Shown in pieces: positions 1 to 6,832 of a stretch of 8,198 bases of DNA. Origin of the DNA: Ignavibacteriota bacterium (GTDB taxonomy: Bacteria > Bacteroidota > Ignavibacteria > UBA10030 > UBA6906); NCBI GenBank assembly GCA_016209805.1, contig JACQVJ010000177.1:1-8198 (forward strand). Reading direction: 5' to 3'. Positions within the stretch are counted from its first letter, which is position 1. Each line of letters starts with the position of its first letter. The notes below the pieces were generated by a model that saw only the letters and a program-made list of their open reading frames with translations, had not been told where the DNA came from and made no database searches. The position numbers and the translations under genes are program-made.

Positions 1-596
1 CAAACAGAAACAGAATCAAAATAGCTGGAATACTCACGTGCTGAAATTCCCGTCTCGATGCACGCGTTCCAGAGTCGTGCCCCATCCAGATGGAGCTTGA
101 TCCCTTCTTCCCTCGCAAGGTCATGGATTTCTCTTATCACCTCAAGAGGATAGATCGTCCCACCGGCACGATTGTGCGTATTCTCAATCTCAATCACGGA
201 TGTGCGCGGCATGTAATAAGCCTTGGGACGAATGGACTTCTTGATCTGTTCAGCGGTAATTATCCCATGCACTCCTTCGATCGTACTGATCTGGACGGAT
301 GAGAGGAACGCGATTGCCGCGGTTTCATAATTGAAGATGTGACATCCCTTCTCGGCAATGATCTCATCGCCGGGACGTGTATGGACCTTAAGGCACACCT
401 GGTTCCCCATTGTTCCGCTCGGAACATAAAGAGCAGCTTCTTTTCCCAACAGCGCGGCTACCTTTTCCTGAAGAAGGTTGACCGTCGGGTCCTCCCCGAA
501 GACGTCGTCTCCCACTTCAGCTTTCATCATCGACTCGCGCATTTGCGGCGAGGGCTTTGTTACCGTATCACTTCGTAAATCTATGAATTGCGTCAT
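1..596 (-). CDS. ltaE: Low-specificity L-threonine aldolase, N-terminal part (cut by window edge)
   Basis: This is a PLP-dependent fold-type I enzyme that cleaves L-threonine or L-allo-threonine to glycine and acetaldehyde in the cytoplasm. My translation of 198 codons starts [15 protein letters not shown], the classic N-terminus of the family. It continues through [21 protein letters not shown], the CHIFNYE segment (whose His stacks on PLP in relatives), [13 protein letters not shown], and [11 protein letters not shown], whose Asp should contact the PLP ring nitrogen. The window ends at DSVSV, just before the expected SKGLGAP motif with the PLP lysine, so that lysine is not visible. The full family length is about 340 residues. 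The ATG overlaps the lnt stop as ATGA (596-593). A weak AAGAGG lies 11 bases upstream (613-608), inside lnt, which suggests translational coupling. The family assignment is firm; substrate stereospecificity cannot be told from sequence. Confidence 0.95.
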   Translation of the reverse strand, partial: MTQFIDLRSDTVTKPSPQMRESMMKAEVGDDVFGEDPTVNLLQEKVAALLGKEAALYVPSGTMGNQVCLKVHTRPGDEIIAEKGCHIFNYETAAIAFLSSVQISTIEGVHGIITAEQIKKSIRPKAYYMPRTSVIEIENTHNRAGGTIYPLEVIREIHDLAREEGIKLHLDGARLWNACIETGISAREYSSYFDSVSV

Positions 597-2257
597 GAGA
601 GCATGCGCCTCTTATTCTTGTATAACTGTCCAACTCCGGCAGCTAAGAACATCCCCCACACCACCACACTGGTTTGGGCAAGCCACTCACCGTGTTCTGT
701 ATAGAAGGTCAGTTCTGAGCGTCGCTCAATTGTCCGGCTGAGGGTTGTTTTGGTAAAAAGGTCGGTCCTATCATACACTCGTCCGTATGGGTCGATGTAG
801 CTGGATAGACCACCAACTGCACAACGTGCGATCCACCGACGGTTTTCCACGGCACGGAAGATCGCAAACTGATGGTGCTGGAATGCACCGGACATTCTGT
901 CCCACCAGCTATCAATGGTGATGATGGTAATGAATTCAGCACCTCTTTTCACAAAGGACGCAACAAATTCAGGATAGGTGGATTCGTAGCATATCATCGA
1001 ACAGAATCGCGCACCCGTCTTCTTTTCGATGAATATAACTGAATCCATTCCAACTTGCCATCCGCCGATACCAACACCCCAGCGGAGAAAATCAAAGAAG
1101 TAGAAGGCGTCCGCATACGGTACGCGTTCTGCGATCGGGACCATCTTCATCTTGCCGTACCATGGAAGCTCCTCTACGCCCGGTTGAATGAACGCCGCTG
1201 CGTTGAACGCATCGTACCTCTCACCGGTCTGTTGAACGCGCTTCGCACTCGGCGGGGCTTCAGTGGAATCGGAGTAGTAAATAGCCTGCGGAAGACCGGC
1301 CAACACCGGAACATCAAGCTCGGTTAGTCGATTCCGCAGGTACTCCAATGTCGGACGATTCGCGGGCGTCAGCAAATAGTATGGAACCGCGGTCTCCGGC
1401 CACAAGACGATGTCCGGTTTCTCACTATTCTCGATCATCTCGCGCGTGAGCGAGAGATACAGGTTAATGGTCTCCATTCCGGTTTGCTTCCATTTCTCCC
1501 ACGGATCGACGTTGGATTGTACGATCCCAACTGTAATGGCGCGTTTATTCTCGCTCGACGGTTGTTCACCCATTAAGGTCACGTCCGAAAGAACCATGCT
1601 GCCATGTATCGCCGGAAGGAAATAGAACAGAAGCCAGACCATGGCGAAGAGGATGCTTGTTCTGGATTGGAGCTTGAATTCTTTTCGCAACAAGGAGGCA
1701 AGAAGGAAATAACCCAACACGTTGAGAAGAAGAATCCACAGCGAAAGGCCAAACACGCCAGTCGCACTGATGAACTGGATGTGAGAGAGATTATACGACT
1801 GACTGTTCCCGATTGTCAGCCAGGGAAAAGACCATTCACTCAGTGAGTGTGAGTATTCATATCCGACCCACATGAATGGGAGGGAGATGAGAGCTCCTCT
1901 TTCGCCCACGTGTTTTTTCAGGAACATGTAAGAGAGCATCGGGACGAGGTAGAAGAAAGGGTGAAACACCATCGTCACAAACCCTGCAATCATCATGTAG
2001 CCATCGTTGCCGTGGGCATATCCTCCTGTCCAGTTCAACGTGATGATATGGAAAACCAGCATCGTGACATAAATGTACCTCTTCGATCCACGAATCCCAT
2101 CGATACTGGAAAGAACGATGAGCAACGGAATAAGTCCCACGCACGCAAGGATTCCCAGTCGTCCGGGAGGGAAGGACAATCCCAACAGAGTTCCCGAGAG
2201 GACACAGAGAAGCATACGTCGACGGGGATCAATGCTCACTGAGGTTAACGTCTTCAA
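593..2257 (-). CDS. lnt: Apolipoprotein N-acyltransferase
   Basis: Lnt is an inner-membrane enzyme that transfers an acyl chain from a phospholipid to the N-terminal cysteine of lipoproteins, the last step of lipoprotein maturation in diderms. The 554-residue protein (E. coli: about 512) has a multi-pass N-terminal half (about residues 15-215), a periplasmic nitrilase-like domain (about 240-515) and a final membrane helix (about 525-545). The Glu-Lys-Cys triad is visible: E288 in [12 protein letters not shown]369 in YGKMKMVP and C423 in MICYES. The second conserved Glu is E377 in PIAERVP, where Ala replaces the usual Gly. The usual Asn of the ANxGxS motif is Val here ([11 protein letters not shown]). 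The start is TTG, one base after the PAP2 stop, with AAAGGGG six bases upstream. The next in-frame candidates, GTG codon 7 and ATG codon 15, lack such a site. The stop overlaps the threonine aldolase start. Confidence 0.96.
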   Translation of the reverse strand: MKTLTSVSIDPRRRMLLCVLSGTLLGLSFPPGRLGILACVGLIPLLIVLSSIDGIRGSKRYIYVTMLVFHIITLNWTGGYAHGNDGYMMIAGFVTMVFHPFFYLVPMLSYMFLKKHVGERGALISLPFMWVGYEYSHSLSEWSFPWLTIGNSQSYNLSHIQFISATGVFGLSLWILLLNVLGYFLLASLLRKEFKLQSRTSILFAMVWLLFYFLPAIHGSMVLSDVTLMGEQPSSENKRAITVGIVQSNVDPWEKWKQTGMETINLYLSLTREMIENSEKPDIVLWPETAVPYYLLTPANRPTLEYLRNRLTELDVPVLAGLPQAIYYSDSTEAPPSAKRVQQTGERYDAFNAAAFIQPGVEELPWYGKMKMVPIAERVPYADAFYFFDFLRWGVGIGGWQVGMDSVIFIEKKTGARFCSMICYESTYPEFVASFVKRGAEFITIITIDSWWDRMSGAFQHHQFAIFRAVENRRWIARCAVGGLSSYIDPYGRVYDRTDLFTKTTLSRTIERRSELTFYTEHGEWLAQTSVVVWGMFLAAGVGQLYKNKRRMLS

Positions 2258-2270
2258 CTCAATCCCCTTT
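2258..2270 (-). promoter_or_regulatory. lnt: Ribosome binding site deciding the TTG start of lnt
   Basis: AAAGGGG (2270-2264) lies six bases before the TTG at 2257. It sits in the last codons of the PAP2 gene, whose TGA stop (2261-2259) falls within the spacer. It is the best-placed Shine-Dalgarno-like site in the window and supports TTG rather than the internal ATG as the lnt start. Confidence 0.6.
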
Positions 2271-2855
2271 CGCGGATTCTTTCGGAAGGATGTGCTTCTC
2301 GATCGTGAGCCACAACCATATTACCACAAGAGCCAAAAGAGAGCCAACCAGCGCGCCGAATAGAATATCGGATGGATAATGGACACCCACGGCTGGTCGC
2401 GAAAGTGCGACCAACGACGCCCAGCCCAGGAACCAGAGCTTCCATTGCGGATAGCAGAATGCAAAAACAGTTGCCACAGCAAAGTTGTTCACCGCGTGCG
2501 ATGACGGAAACGACTTTCCCGGGCCACAGGAGACAAGAAGGTGAATCCCTTGCACAACAGGTGTTCCACCAATGTCATGGCACGGGCGCGCTCTATCAAT
2601 CATCTCCTTAATGATCTCGCTGCTGAACTTGTCACTCAGGAAGAGGACGGGGATAATCATGATCGCTGCTGTCCTTCCGGTTCTCCCACCTTTTGTGACG
2701 AGGACAACCCACGTTGCAAGAAGCACAATCCGGACAGGCCACAGCTTGTCGTAGTCAGTGATCAGCGGCCAGAGCACATCGCCGACCGGATTGCTCAGGG
2801 TGTTGTTGATGAAGTGGAATACCGCAACATCGATAGAATACAGAAGGTCTATCAC
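2259..2855 (-). CDS. PAP2-family membrane phosphatase (undecaprenyl-PP phosphatase-like)
   Basis: This is a 198-residue integral membrane lipid phosphatase of the PAP2/BcrC/PgpB superfamily. All three signature motifs are intact: K83-x6-R90-P91 (KEMIDRARP), PSSH at 117-120 with the catalytic His120, and S152-R153-x5-H159-x3-D163 (SRPAVGVHYPSD), with the His that forms the phospho-enzyme. Hydrophobic segments lie near 40-55, 62-75, 122-135, 138-151 and 165-184. Family members dephosphorylate undecaprenyl-PP, phosphatidylglycerol-P or similar lipids on the periplasmic face, and sequence alone does not separate these. The neighbours (PBP1C, DedA, IspF) favour undecaprenyl-PP recycling, which is an inference. 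The start is GTG (2855), overlapping the DedA stop as GTGA. A purine run rich in G (2880-2869) lies upstream within dedA, somewhat far at 13 bases. The stop is followed one base later by the lnt start. Confidence 0.93.
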   Translation of the reverse strand: MIDLLYSIDVAVFHFINNTLSNPVGDVLWPLITDYDKLWPVRIVLLATWVVLVTKGGRTGRTAAIMIIPVLFLSDKFSSEIIKEMIDRARPCHDIGGTPVVQGIHLLVSCGPGKSFPSSHAVNNFAVATVFAFCYPQWKLWFLGWASLVALSRPAVGVHYPSDILFGALVGSLLALVVIWLWLTIEKHILPKESAKGD

Positions 2856-3466
2856 GACCCTTGTTTATCCCCCCTTCTCCTGCGATACACACGTACTCCC
2901 CAAATCGCAAGGATGATAAGAATGAGTGCAGTGACAATCTCACTATATCTCTTGAGATAGTAATCAACGAGATCGAGATTCTCGCCAAGGTAATATCCAA
3001 CCGACAGCAGGATGACGTTCCAGGTAAGGGCGCTGAGCGAACAGAGGACTGTCGTTTTCATCAACTTCAACTCGGACATCCCGGCAAAAAAGGAAACCAC
3101 TGCACGGGTTCCGGCCAGAAATCGATTGGCGATGATGATCGCATAACCGTACTTCGCGAACCACTCCTCAACCTTATGTACTGATGATGCCGGAATAAAT
3201 TTTACTTTTCCCTGTTCCAGAATTCGGTCCCCGAACCAATCGCCAATCTTGTACATGGTGAGAAACCCGAGAGTACTCCCCCCGGTTGAAACCAATACTG
3301 TTTCGGCAAAGTTAATTCGATCCACGGCAATAAGCGATCCTGCGAACACGATAACAAGATCGCTTGGAGATGGAGGGAACACGTTCTCGATGTACGCAAT
3401 GGCAAAAACGACGCAGTAGATCAGGAGGGGATTCACAGTTTGAAGGTACAGAATGATGGATTCCAA
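2852..3466 (-). CDS. DedA-family membrane protein (possible undecaprenyl-phosphate translocase)
   Basis: This is a polytopic inner-membrane protein of the DedA/SNARE-associated (VTT) superfamily. Some members, including B. subtilis UptA, carry undecaprenyl-phosphate back across the membrane; others affect proton-motive force and drug resistance. Visible family features are YIENVFPPSPSD (acidic residues around the re-entrant loop), the Gly-rich segment with TMYKIGDWFGD, and NRFLAGTRAVVSFFAGMS, which matches the family RFxPxxRxxxSxxAG pattern with Ala in place of the usual Pro. A final helix is followed by a basic tail (YRRRRGDK). The start is uncertain. The frame is open back to a stop at 3535-3533, with TTG codons at 3526 and 3466 and no clear Shine-Dalgarno for either. 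I chose 3466 because LESIILYLQTVNPLLIY aligns with the usual DedA N-terminus. The longer form adds 20 residues. The stop overlaps the PAP2 start. Confidence 0.9.
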   Translation of the reverse strand: MESIILYLQTVNPLLIYCVVFAIAYIENVFPPSPSDLVIVFAGSLIAVDRINFAETVLVSTGGSTLGFLTMYKIGDWFGDRILEQGKVKFIPASSVHKVEEWFAKYGYAIIIANRFLAGTRAVVSFFAGMSELKLMKTTVLCSLSALTWNVILLSVGYYLGENLDLVDYYLKRYSEIVTALILIILAIWGVRVYRRRRGDKQGS

Positions 3467-3559
3467 GGTAGCCGAGGAAGATGTGCTTAGAAGCAGAAGG
3501 GAGCAACCGAACTGAGGCCCCTGCAATCTGCGTCAGGAAAAAGGGACTGACCCATGGTG
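3467..3559 (-). other. Junction between ispF and the DedA gene
   Basis: This stretch lies between the ispF stop and the preferred DedA start. Bases 3559-3527 are certainly non-coding on this strand; bases 3526-3467 could be the first 20 codons of the DedA gene. It contains a 5-base inverted repeat (GTCAG at 3532-3536, CTGAC at 3547-3551) with a 10-base loop, too weak for a terminator. I see no promoter-like element. Confidence 0.5.
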
Positions 3560-4093
3560 CTATTCATGAACTACCGCAGCAACTGCATGTGCTGCTGCGC
3601 CCTGTTGTGTTCCGATGAACCCAAGACTCTCATGAGTCGTCGCCTTGACCGAAACTTGTTCGGGCGAAATGTTCAAGGCTCCACTGATATTGTCCCTCAT
3701 CTTCTCAACATGGGGACCGATCCTCGGCTCCTCCAGGGCGACGGTTGCGTCCACATTCACAACCCTGAACCGATGCTGCAAGAGCAAATCGCCGACGTGC
3801 TTGAGCAATATCAAACTTGAGATTCCTTCGTAGCGGGGATCGGTGTTGGGAAAGTGCTTTCCTATGTCGCCAAGTGCAGCAGCACCAAGGAGAGCATCGG
3901 CAACTGCGTGCAAGAGAACGTCGGCATCTGAGTGTCCTTCAAGGCCCTTCTCGTGCGGAATGTCAACTCCACCAAGAACAAGCTTTCGTCCCTCCACCAG
4001 ACGGTGGACATCATATCCAAAGCCAACTCGAGTGTCGATGATTCTACCTGATTTCGAAGTGAGTGAATCTCTGTTTGTCGCTCGAAGATTCAA
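3560..4093 (-). CDS. ispF: 2-C-methyl-D-erythritol 2,4-cyclodiphosphate synthase (MECDP synthase)
   Basis: IspF converts CDP-ME 2-phosphate to ME-2,4-cyclodiphosphate with release of CMP in the MEP pathway, and works as a cytoplasmic homotrimer with a Zn ion. From the TTG at 4093 the protein has 177 residues (usual length about 157-160), so about 20 residues precede the family start. The core is complete: GFGYDVHRL with metal ligands D28 and H30, [12 protein letters not shown] with H54, D56 and the third metal ligand H62, LGDIGKHFP, and [16 protein letters not shown] near the CMP site. The start is doubtful. No ATG or GTG lies in frame before the core, and TTG 4093 lies 50 bases inside acyP without a Shine-Dalgarno. 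An AGGTAG sits just before an ATC-ATC pair at the end of acyP. ispD is not adjacent within the window. The product assignment is very secure. Confidence 0.96.
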   Translation of the reverse strand: MNLRATNRDSLTSKSGRIIDTRVGFGYDVHRLVEGRKLVLGGVDIPHEKGLEGHSDADVLLHAVADALLGAAALGDIGKHFPNTDPRYEGISSLILLKHVGDLLLQHRFRVVNVDATVALEEPRIGPHVEKMRDNISGALNISPEQVSVKATTHESLGFIGTQQGAAAHAVAAVVHE

Positions 4094-4325
4094 GCCAGCT
4101 AATGCACAAGTTTGTTACGTGCGCGGCCCGAGGGCCTACCTTCAATTTCGAGAGAAGCTCCTCGATCAATGACCGGTTTCCTACCGCCTCGATCTCAACA
4201 CTCCCGTCATAGAGATTCTTCACATATCCATTCAACCCAAGATCCTGTGCTCGTGTTGCAACAAACCATCGGAAGCCGACGCCCTGGACCATTCCTTCAA
4301 CGATAACGTGCACATGTGCTTCCAT
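4044..4325 (-). CDS. acyP: Acylphosphatase
   Basis: This is a small enzyme that hydrolyses acyl phosphates such as carbamoyl phosphate and 1,3-bisphosphoglycerate to carboxylate and phosphate; its physiological role in bacteria is unclear. From the ATG at 4325 it is 93 residues, the normal family length. The signature [14 protein letters not shown] contains the phosphate-binding Arg (R19), and [13 protein letters not shown] contains the catalytic Asn (N37). The C-terminal HFEIR is a typical end. The same frame is open further upstream to a TTG at 4376, which overlaps the pbpC stop as TTGA. That form would add a 17-residue hydrophobic leader. I prefer the ATG because the enzyme aligns from there. 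The 47 bases before the ATG are pyrimidine-rich and offer no Shine-Dalgarno. The 3' end overlaps ispF if that gene starts at 4093. Confidence 0.94.
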   Translation of the reverse strand: MEAHVHVIVEGMVQGVGFRWFVATRAQDLGLNGYVKNLYDGSVEIEAVGNRSLIEELLSKLKVGPRAAHVTNLCISWLESSSDKQRFTHFEIR

Positions 4326-4372
4326 GAGGAGCAGGAGAACAAGAATGAAAATACAAGGAAGGGGATAGAAAG
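4326..4372 (-). promoter_or_regulatory. Polypyrimidine leader between pbpC and acyP
   Basis: This is the longest non-coding gap in the window, provided acyP starts at its ATG. In the transcript direction 41 of the 47 bases are C or U, with only three G, so it holds no Shine-Dalgarno. Such tracts can bind ribosomal protein S1 or be unstructured entry points for ribosomes or for Rho; which applies here is inference. It may also simply encode a hydrophobic leader of acyP if the TTG start at 4376 is used. Confidence 0.4.
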
Positions 4373-6832
4373 TCAATTAATCGTGATATGAACAGGAACT
4401 GATTCTACGCGTCGAGACCCTCTTATGCCCTTGAGTTTTAAGACATGATTTCCTTTTTGAAACGAACCGATTGAAAGTCTGTGGCGATAAGGCTTTTGCA
4501 GGGCAGAAGTTTCTTTCTCGTTCACCACCAACAAAACTTTTTCCACACCAGGTGAAACGATGGACTCAACCGTGATCGTCTGATACTCCAATCTGAGGAT
4601 GGGATCGATCTTGAACACATCTCCAGGGGACGGATAGCTGATTGCCAGCGGAGCTTCACGGTGGTAGAACCTCTCGGTACTTCCAACCACGTCGGGACGG
4701 ATGGTAACAAGCGACGTTGTAGGTGGTGGCTTCGGAATTCCTGCCGCTTCCACCCACGCATCATACATTGGCGGGAAGACTTCAAAAACTCTCACTTCAA
4801 CGAACTCCTCAGGCGTATTCGAAGAAGCAAGGAACACGTTTCGTCTGTCCAGTCGATACTGCCGATGAATAGAACATCGTTCGCGAGGTTCCGAGCCATT
4901 GACAAAGTATTCTCTGGCTACCCCAGGACAATATTCTCCAGGAGCCATGCCCGAGCGAGGGCAGATCGTTGCAGTAGTAACACCGGGCGGAACGGTGAAA
5001 TCCTCAACCGGTTTCCCCTGATGAAGAAGAAGCATGAGATCCCGAAACAACGGCGCCGCGCCAGTTATTCCGGAAACTCCTTTCATTGGATCGCCGTTGA
5101 AGTTACCCACCCACACGGCAACTGTATACGACGGCGTGTAGCCAACAGTCCAGTTATCCTTGTAATCCTTCGACGTTCCTGTCTTCGCAGCGCAAGGGAA
5201 TGGCAGGTTGAGTGAGCTGTTCGCTCCGAAGGAGGGCGCACGCGCCTGGGGATCGGAGAGGATATCCGTCAAGAGAAACGTTACTTGAGGTGAGAACACC
5301 GGTCTCTCCGCTTCCAGTGGCGGGAGATTCAGCACGCGTTGCTCAGCATCGAGGACCTTTACAACAGATTTCACTGCTTGGAACATTCCACCTCGTGCAA
5401 TTGAGGCGTACGCATTTGCCAGCTCAACAAGTGTCACTTCCCCATTACCCAATGTGAGGCCAACGCCATAAAACGACGCTGGCTTCTGCAATGATTCGAA
5501 CCCCACTATATGGAGCTTTTGAAGAAGCGCTTCCTCACCCAGCCTTTCCGCAACCCGAACCGCAGGAACATTGTAGGAACACGCGAGAGCATTCCGTAGT
5601 CTCACAGGACCATGGTATTTACGATCATAGTTTTCAGGAACGAAATCAGTTTGCTCGGTCATCGTTCGACGAGGAATATCCGGCAACAGATCGGAGGCTG
5701 TCAGCCCGAACTCCAGTGCGAGACCGTACATAAATGGTTTGAGTGTAGACCCCGGCTGGCGAAGTGCAAGGGCACCATTGACCTGACCATCAGTATGTGG
5801 GTCGAAGAAATTGCGCGAGCCAACAAGCGCAACGATCTCACTACTCCGATTGTCTATCACGACAATTGCACCGTTGGTGATCTTGTGTCTCTTGAGACGA
5901 ATCAGATGTGCCTGCAGCAATGATTGCGCACTTTTGTGGATGTGGTAATCCAGCGTCGTATGGATTTCACTGGGACGCGGCTCCCAAGGGATTCGTTCAA
6001 CAACCATTTGAGTGAAATGGGGCGCTCTGAATTGCGATTCTGCCGGAACAAGTACAAGCGGCTCTTGAACTGCATCCTCCATTTCATCGCCGCTGATATA
6101 CCTCTCCTGCATCATTCGCCCAAGAACGTACTGCTGTCTCTGACGGACACGGTCAAACCGTCGATACGGGTCGTTCACAGTGGGTGAGTTGGGGATAGCA
6201 GCAAGAAAGGCAGATTCGGCAAGGGACAGTTGCCGCGCTGGTTTTCCGAAATACAATTGGGCAGCTGCCTCAATGCCGAAAACCTGATTGCCAAACGGAA
6301 TTCTGTTGACATATTGGAGCAGGATATCATCCTTCGTTACCAACCTCTCAAGTCGAAGCGCACACCATGCCTCAAGAACTTTGTAGATGAGCGTCCTCGG
6401 ATGATGGTACACGTTTCTTATGACCTGTTGCGTAATCGTTGACCCTCCAGCAACCAGCCTCCCTGCCCGAACATTCTGCACTATCGCCCTAGATATGGCT
6501 AACGGATCAATTCCGGCATGCCGGCGGAACCGGGTGTCTTCACTGGCAATGAATGCATTGAGAAGATGAGGAGATATTTCCTTTATTGGACGCCAACTGC
6601 CCCTCCCTTCTTCGTCAGATAAGATCTCTCGTAGAAGGACACCATGTCGGTCATAGATTCTGACCGAGGTCACCAAGGACGAATCAAATCTGTCCATGTC
6701 GAGCGGTATGAACAACGAGCCGACAAAGAGAACCGACAAGAACGCTAATCCAAGGATGATACGAGCCAGACCTTCGGAGAGTTCGATAGCTCTTAAAGAC
6801 GTCAGCGCTGTCGTCACCACGCGATTCCTCAC
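4373..6832 (-). CDS. pbpC: Penicillin-binding protein 1C (peptidoglycan glycosyltransferase/transpeptidase)
   Basis: This is an 819-residue bifunctional class A PBP anchored by one N-terminal membrane helix (about residues 22-43). The GT51 domain (about 60-245) has ASEDTRFRRHAGID with the catalytic Glu98, GGSTITQQ (129-136), K151/E154 in KVLEAW, LLQYVNRIPFGN and LAESAFLAAIPNSP. The transpeptidase domain (about 320-605) has S362-TLK, S419-YN and K550-TGTS, all intact, so both activities should be present. A three-cysteine segment (C624, C635, C653) follows, as in other PBP1C proteins. The C-terminal region (about 725-819), with strands such as VEKVLLVVNEKE and HVLKLKGIRG, fits the BiPBP_C domain. 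It polymerises lipid II on the periplasmic face and releases undecaprenyl-PP. The GTG start (6832) overlaps the A2M stop as GTGA, which suggests translational coupling. The pairing with A2M supports PBP1C over PBP1A/1B. Confidence 0.97.
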   Translation of the reverse strand: MRNRVVTTALTSLRAIELSEGLARIILGLAFLSVLFVGSLFIPLDMDRFDSSLVTSVRIYDRHGVLLREILSDEEGRGSWRPIKEISPHLLNAFIASEDTRFRRHAGIDPLAISRAIVQNVRAGRLVAGGSTITQQVIRNVYHHPRTLIYKVLEAWCALRLERLVTKDDILLQYVNRIPFGNQVFGIEAAAQLYFGKPARQLSLAESAFLAAIPNSPTVNDPYRRFDRVRQRQQYVLGRMMQERYISGDEMEDAVQEPLVLVPAESQFRAPHFTQMVVERIPWEPRPSEIHTTLDYHIHKSAQSLLQAHLIRLKRHKITNGAIVVIDNRSSEIVALVGSRNFFDPHTDGQVNGALALRQPGSTLKPFMYGLALEFGLTASDLLPDIPRRTMTEQTDFVPENYDRKYHGPVRLRNALACSYNVPAVRVAERLGEEALLQKLHIVGFESLQKPASFYGVGLTLGNGEVTLVELANAYASIARGGMFQAVKSVVKVLDAEQRVLNLPPLEAERPVFSPQVTFLLTDILSDPQARAPSFGANSSLNLPFPCAAKTGTSKDYKDNWTVGYTPSYTVAVWVGNFNGDPMKGVSGITGAAPLFRDLMLLLHQGKPVEDFTVPPGVTTATICPRSGMAPGEYCPGVAREYFVNGSEPRERCSIHRQYRLDRRNVFLASSNTPEEFVEVRVFEVFPPMYDAWVEAAGIPKPPPTTSLVTIRPDVVGSTERFYHREAPLAISYPSPGDVFKIDPILRLEYQTITVESIVSPGVEKVLLVVNEKETSALQKPYRHRLSIGSFQKGNHVLKLKGIRGSRRVESVPVHITIN

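Noticed and set aside
2541..2960. Plus-strand open frame of 139 codons across the PAP2/DedA junction
   Set aside because: It is antisense to two well-supported membrane-protein genes. The translation has no membrane segments or motifs.
3532..3551. Inverted repeat GTCAG/CTGAC between ispF and the DedA gene as a terminator
   Set aside because: The stem is only 5 bases with a 10-base loop and no U-tract after it, and tightly packed genes continue on the same strand.
4661..5215. Plus-strand open frame of 184 codons opposite pbpC
   Set aside because: It lies wholly within the strongly supported pbpC frame, the translation is Arg/Ser-rich and low in recognisable domains, and no ribosome site or neighbour supports it.
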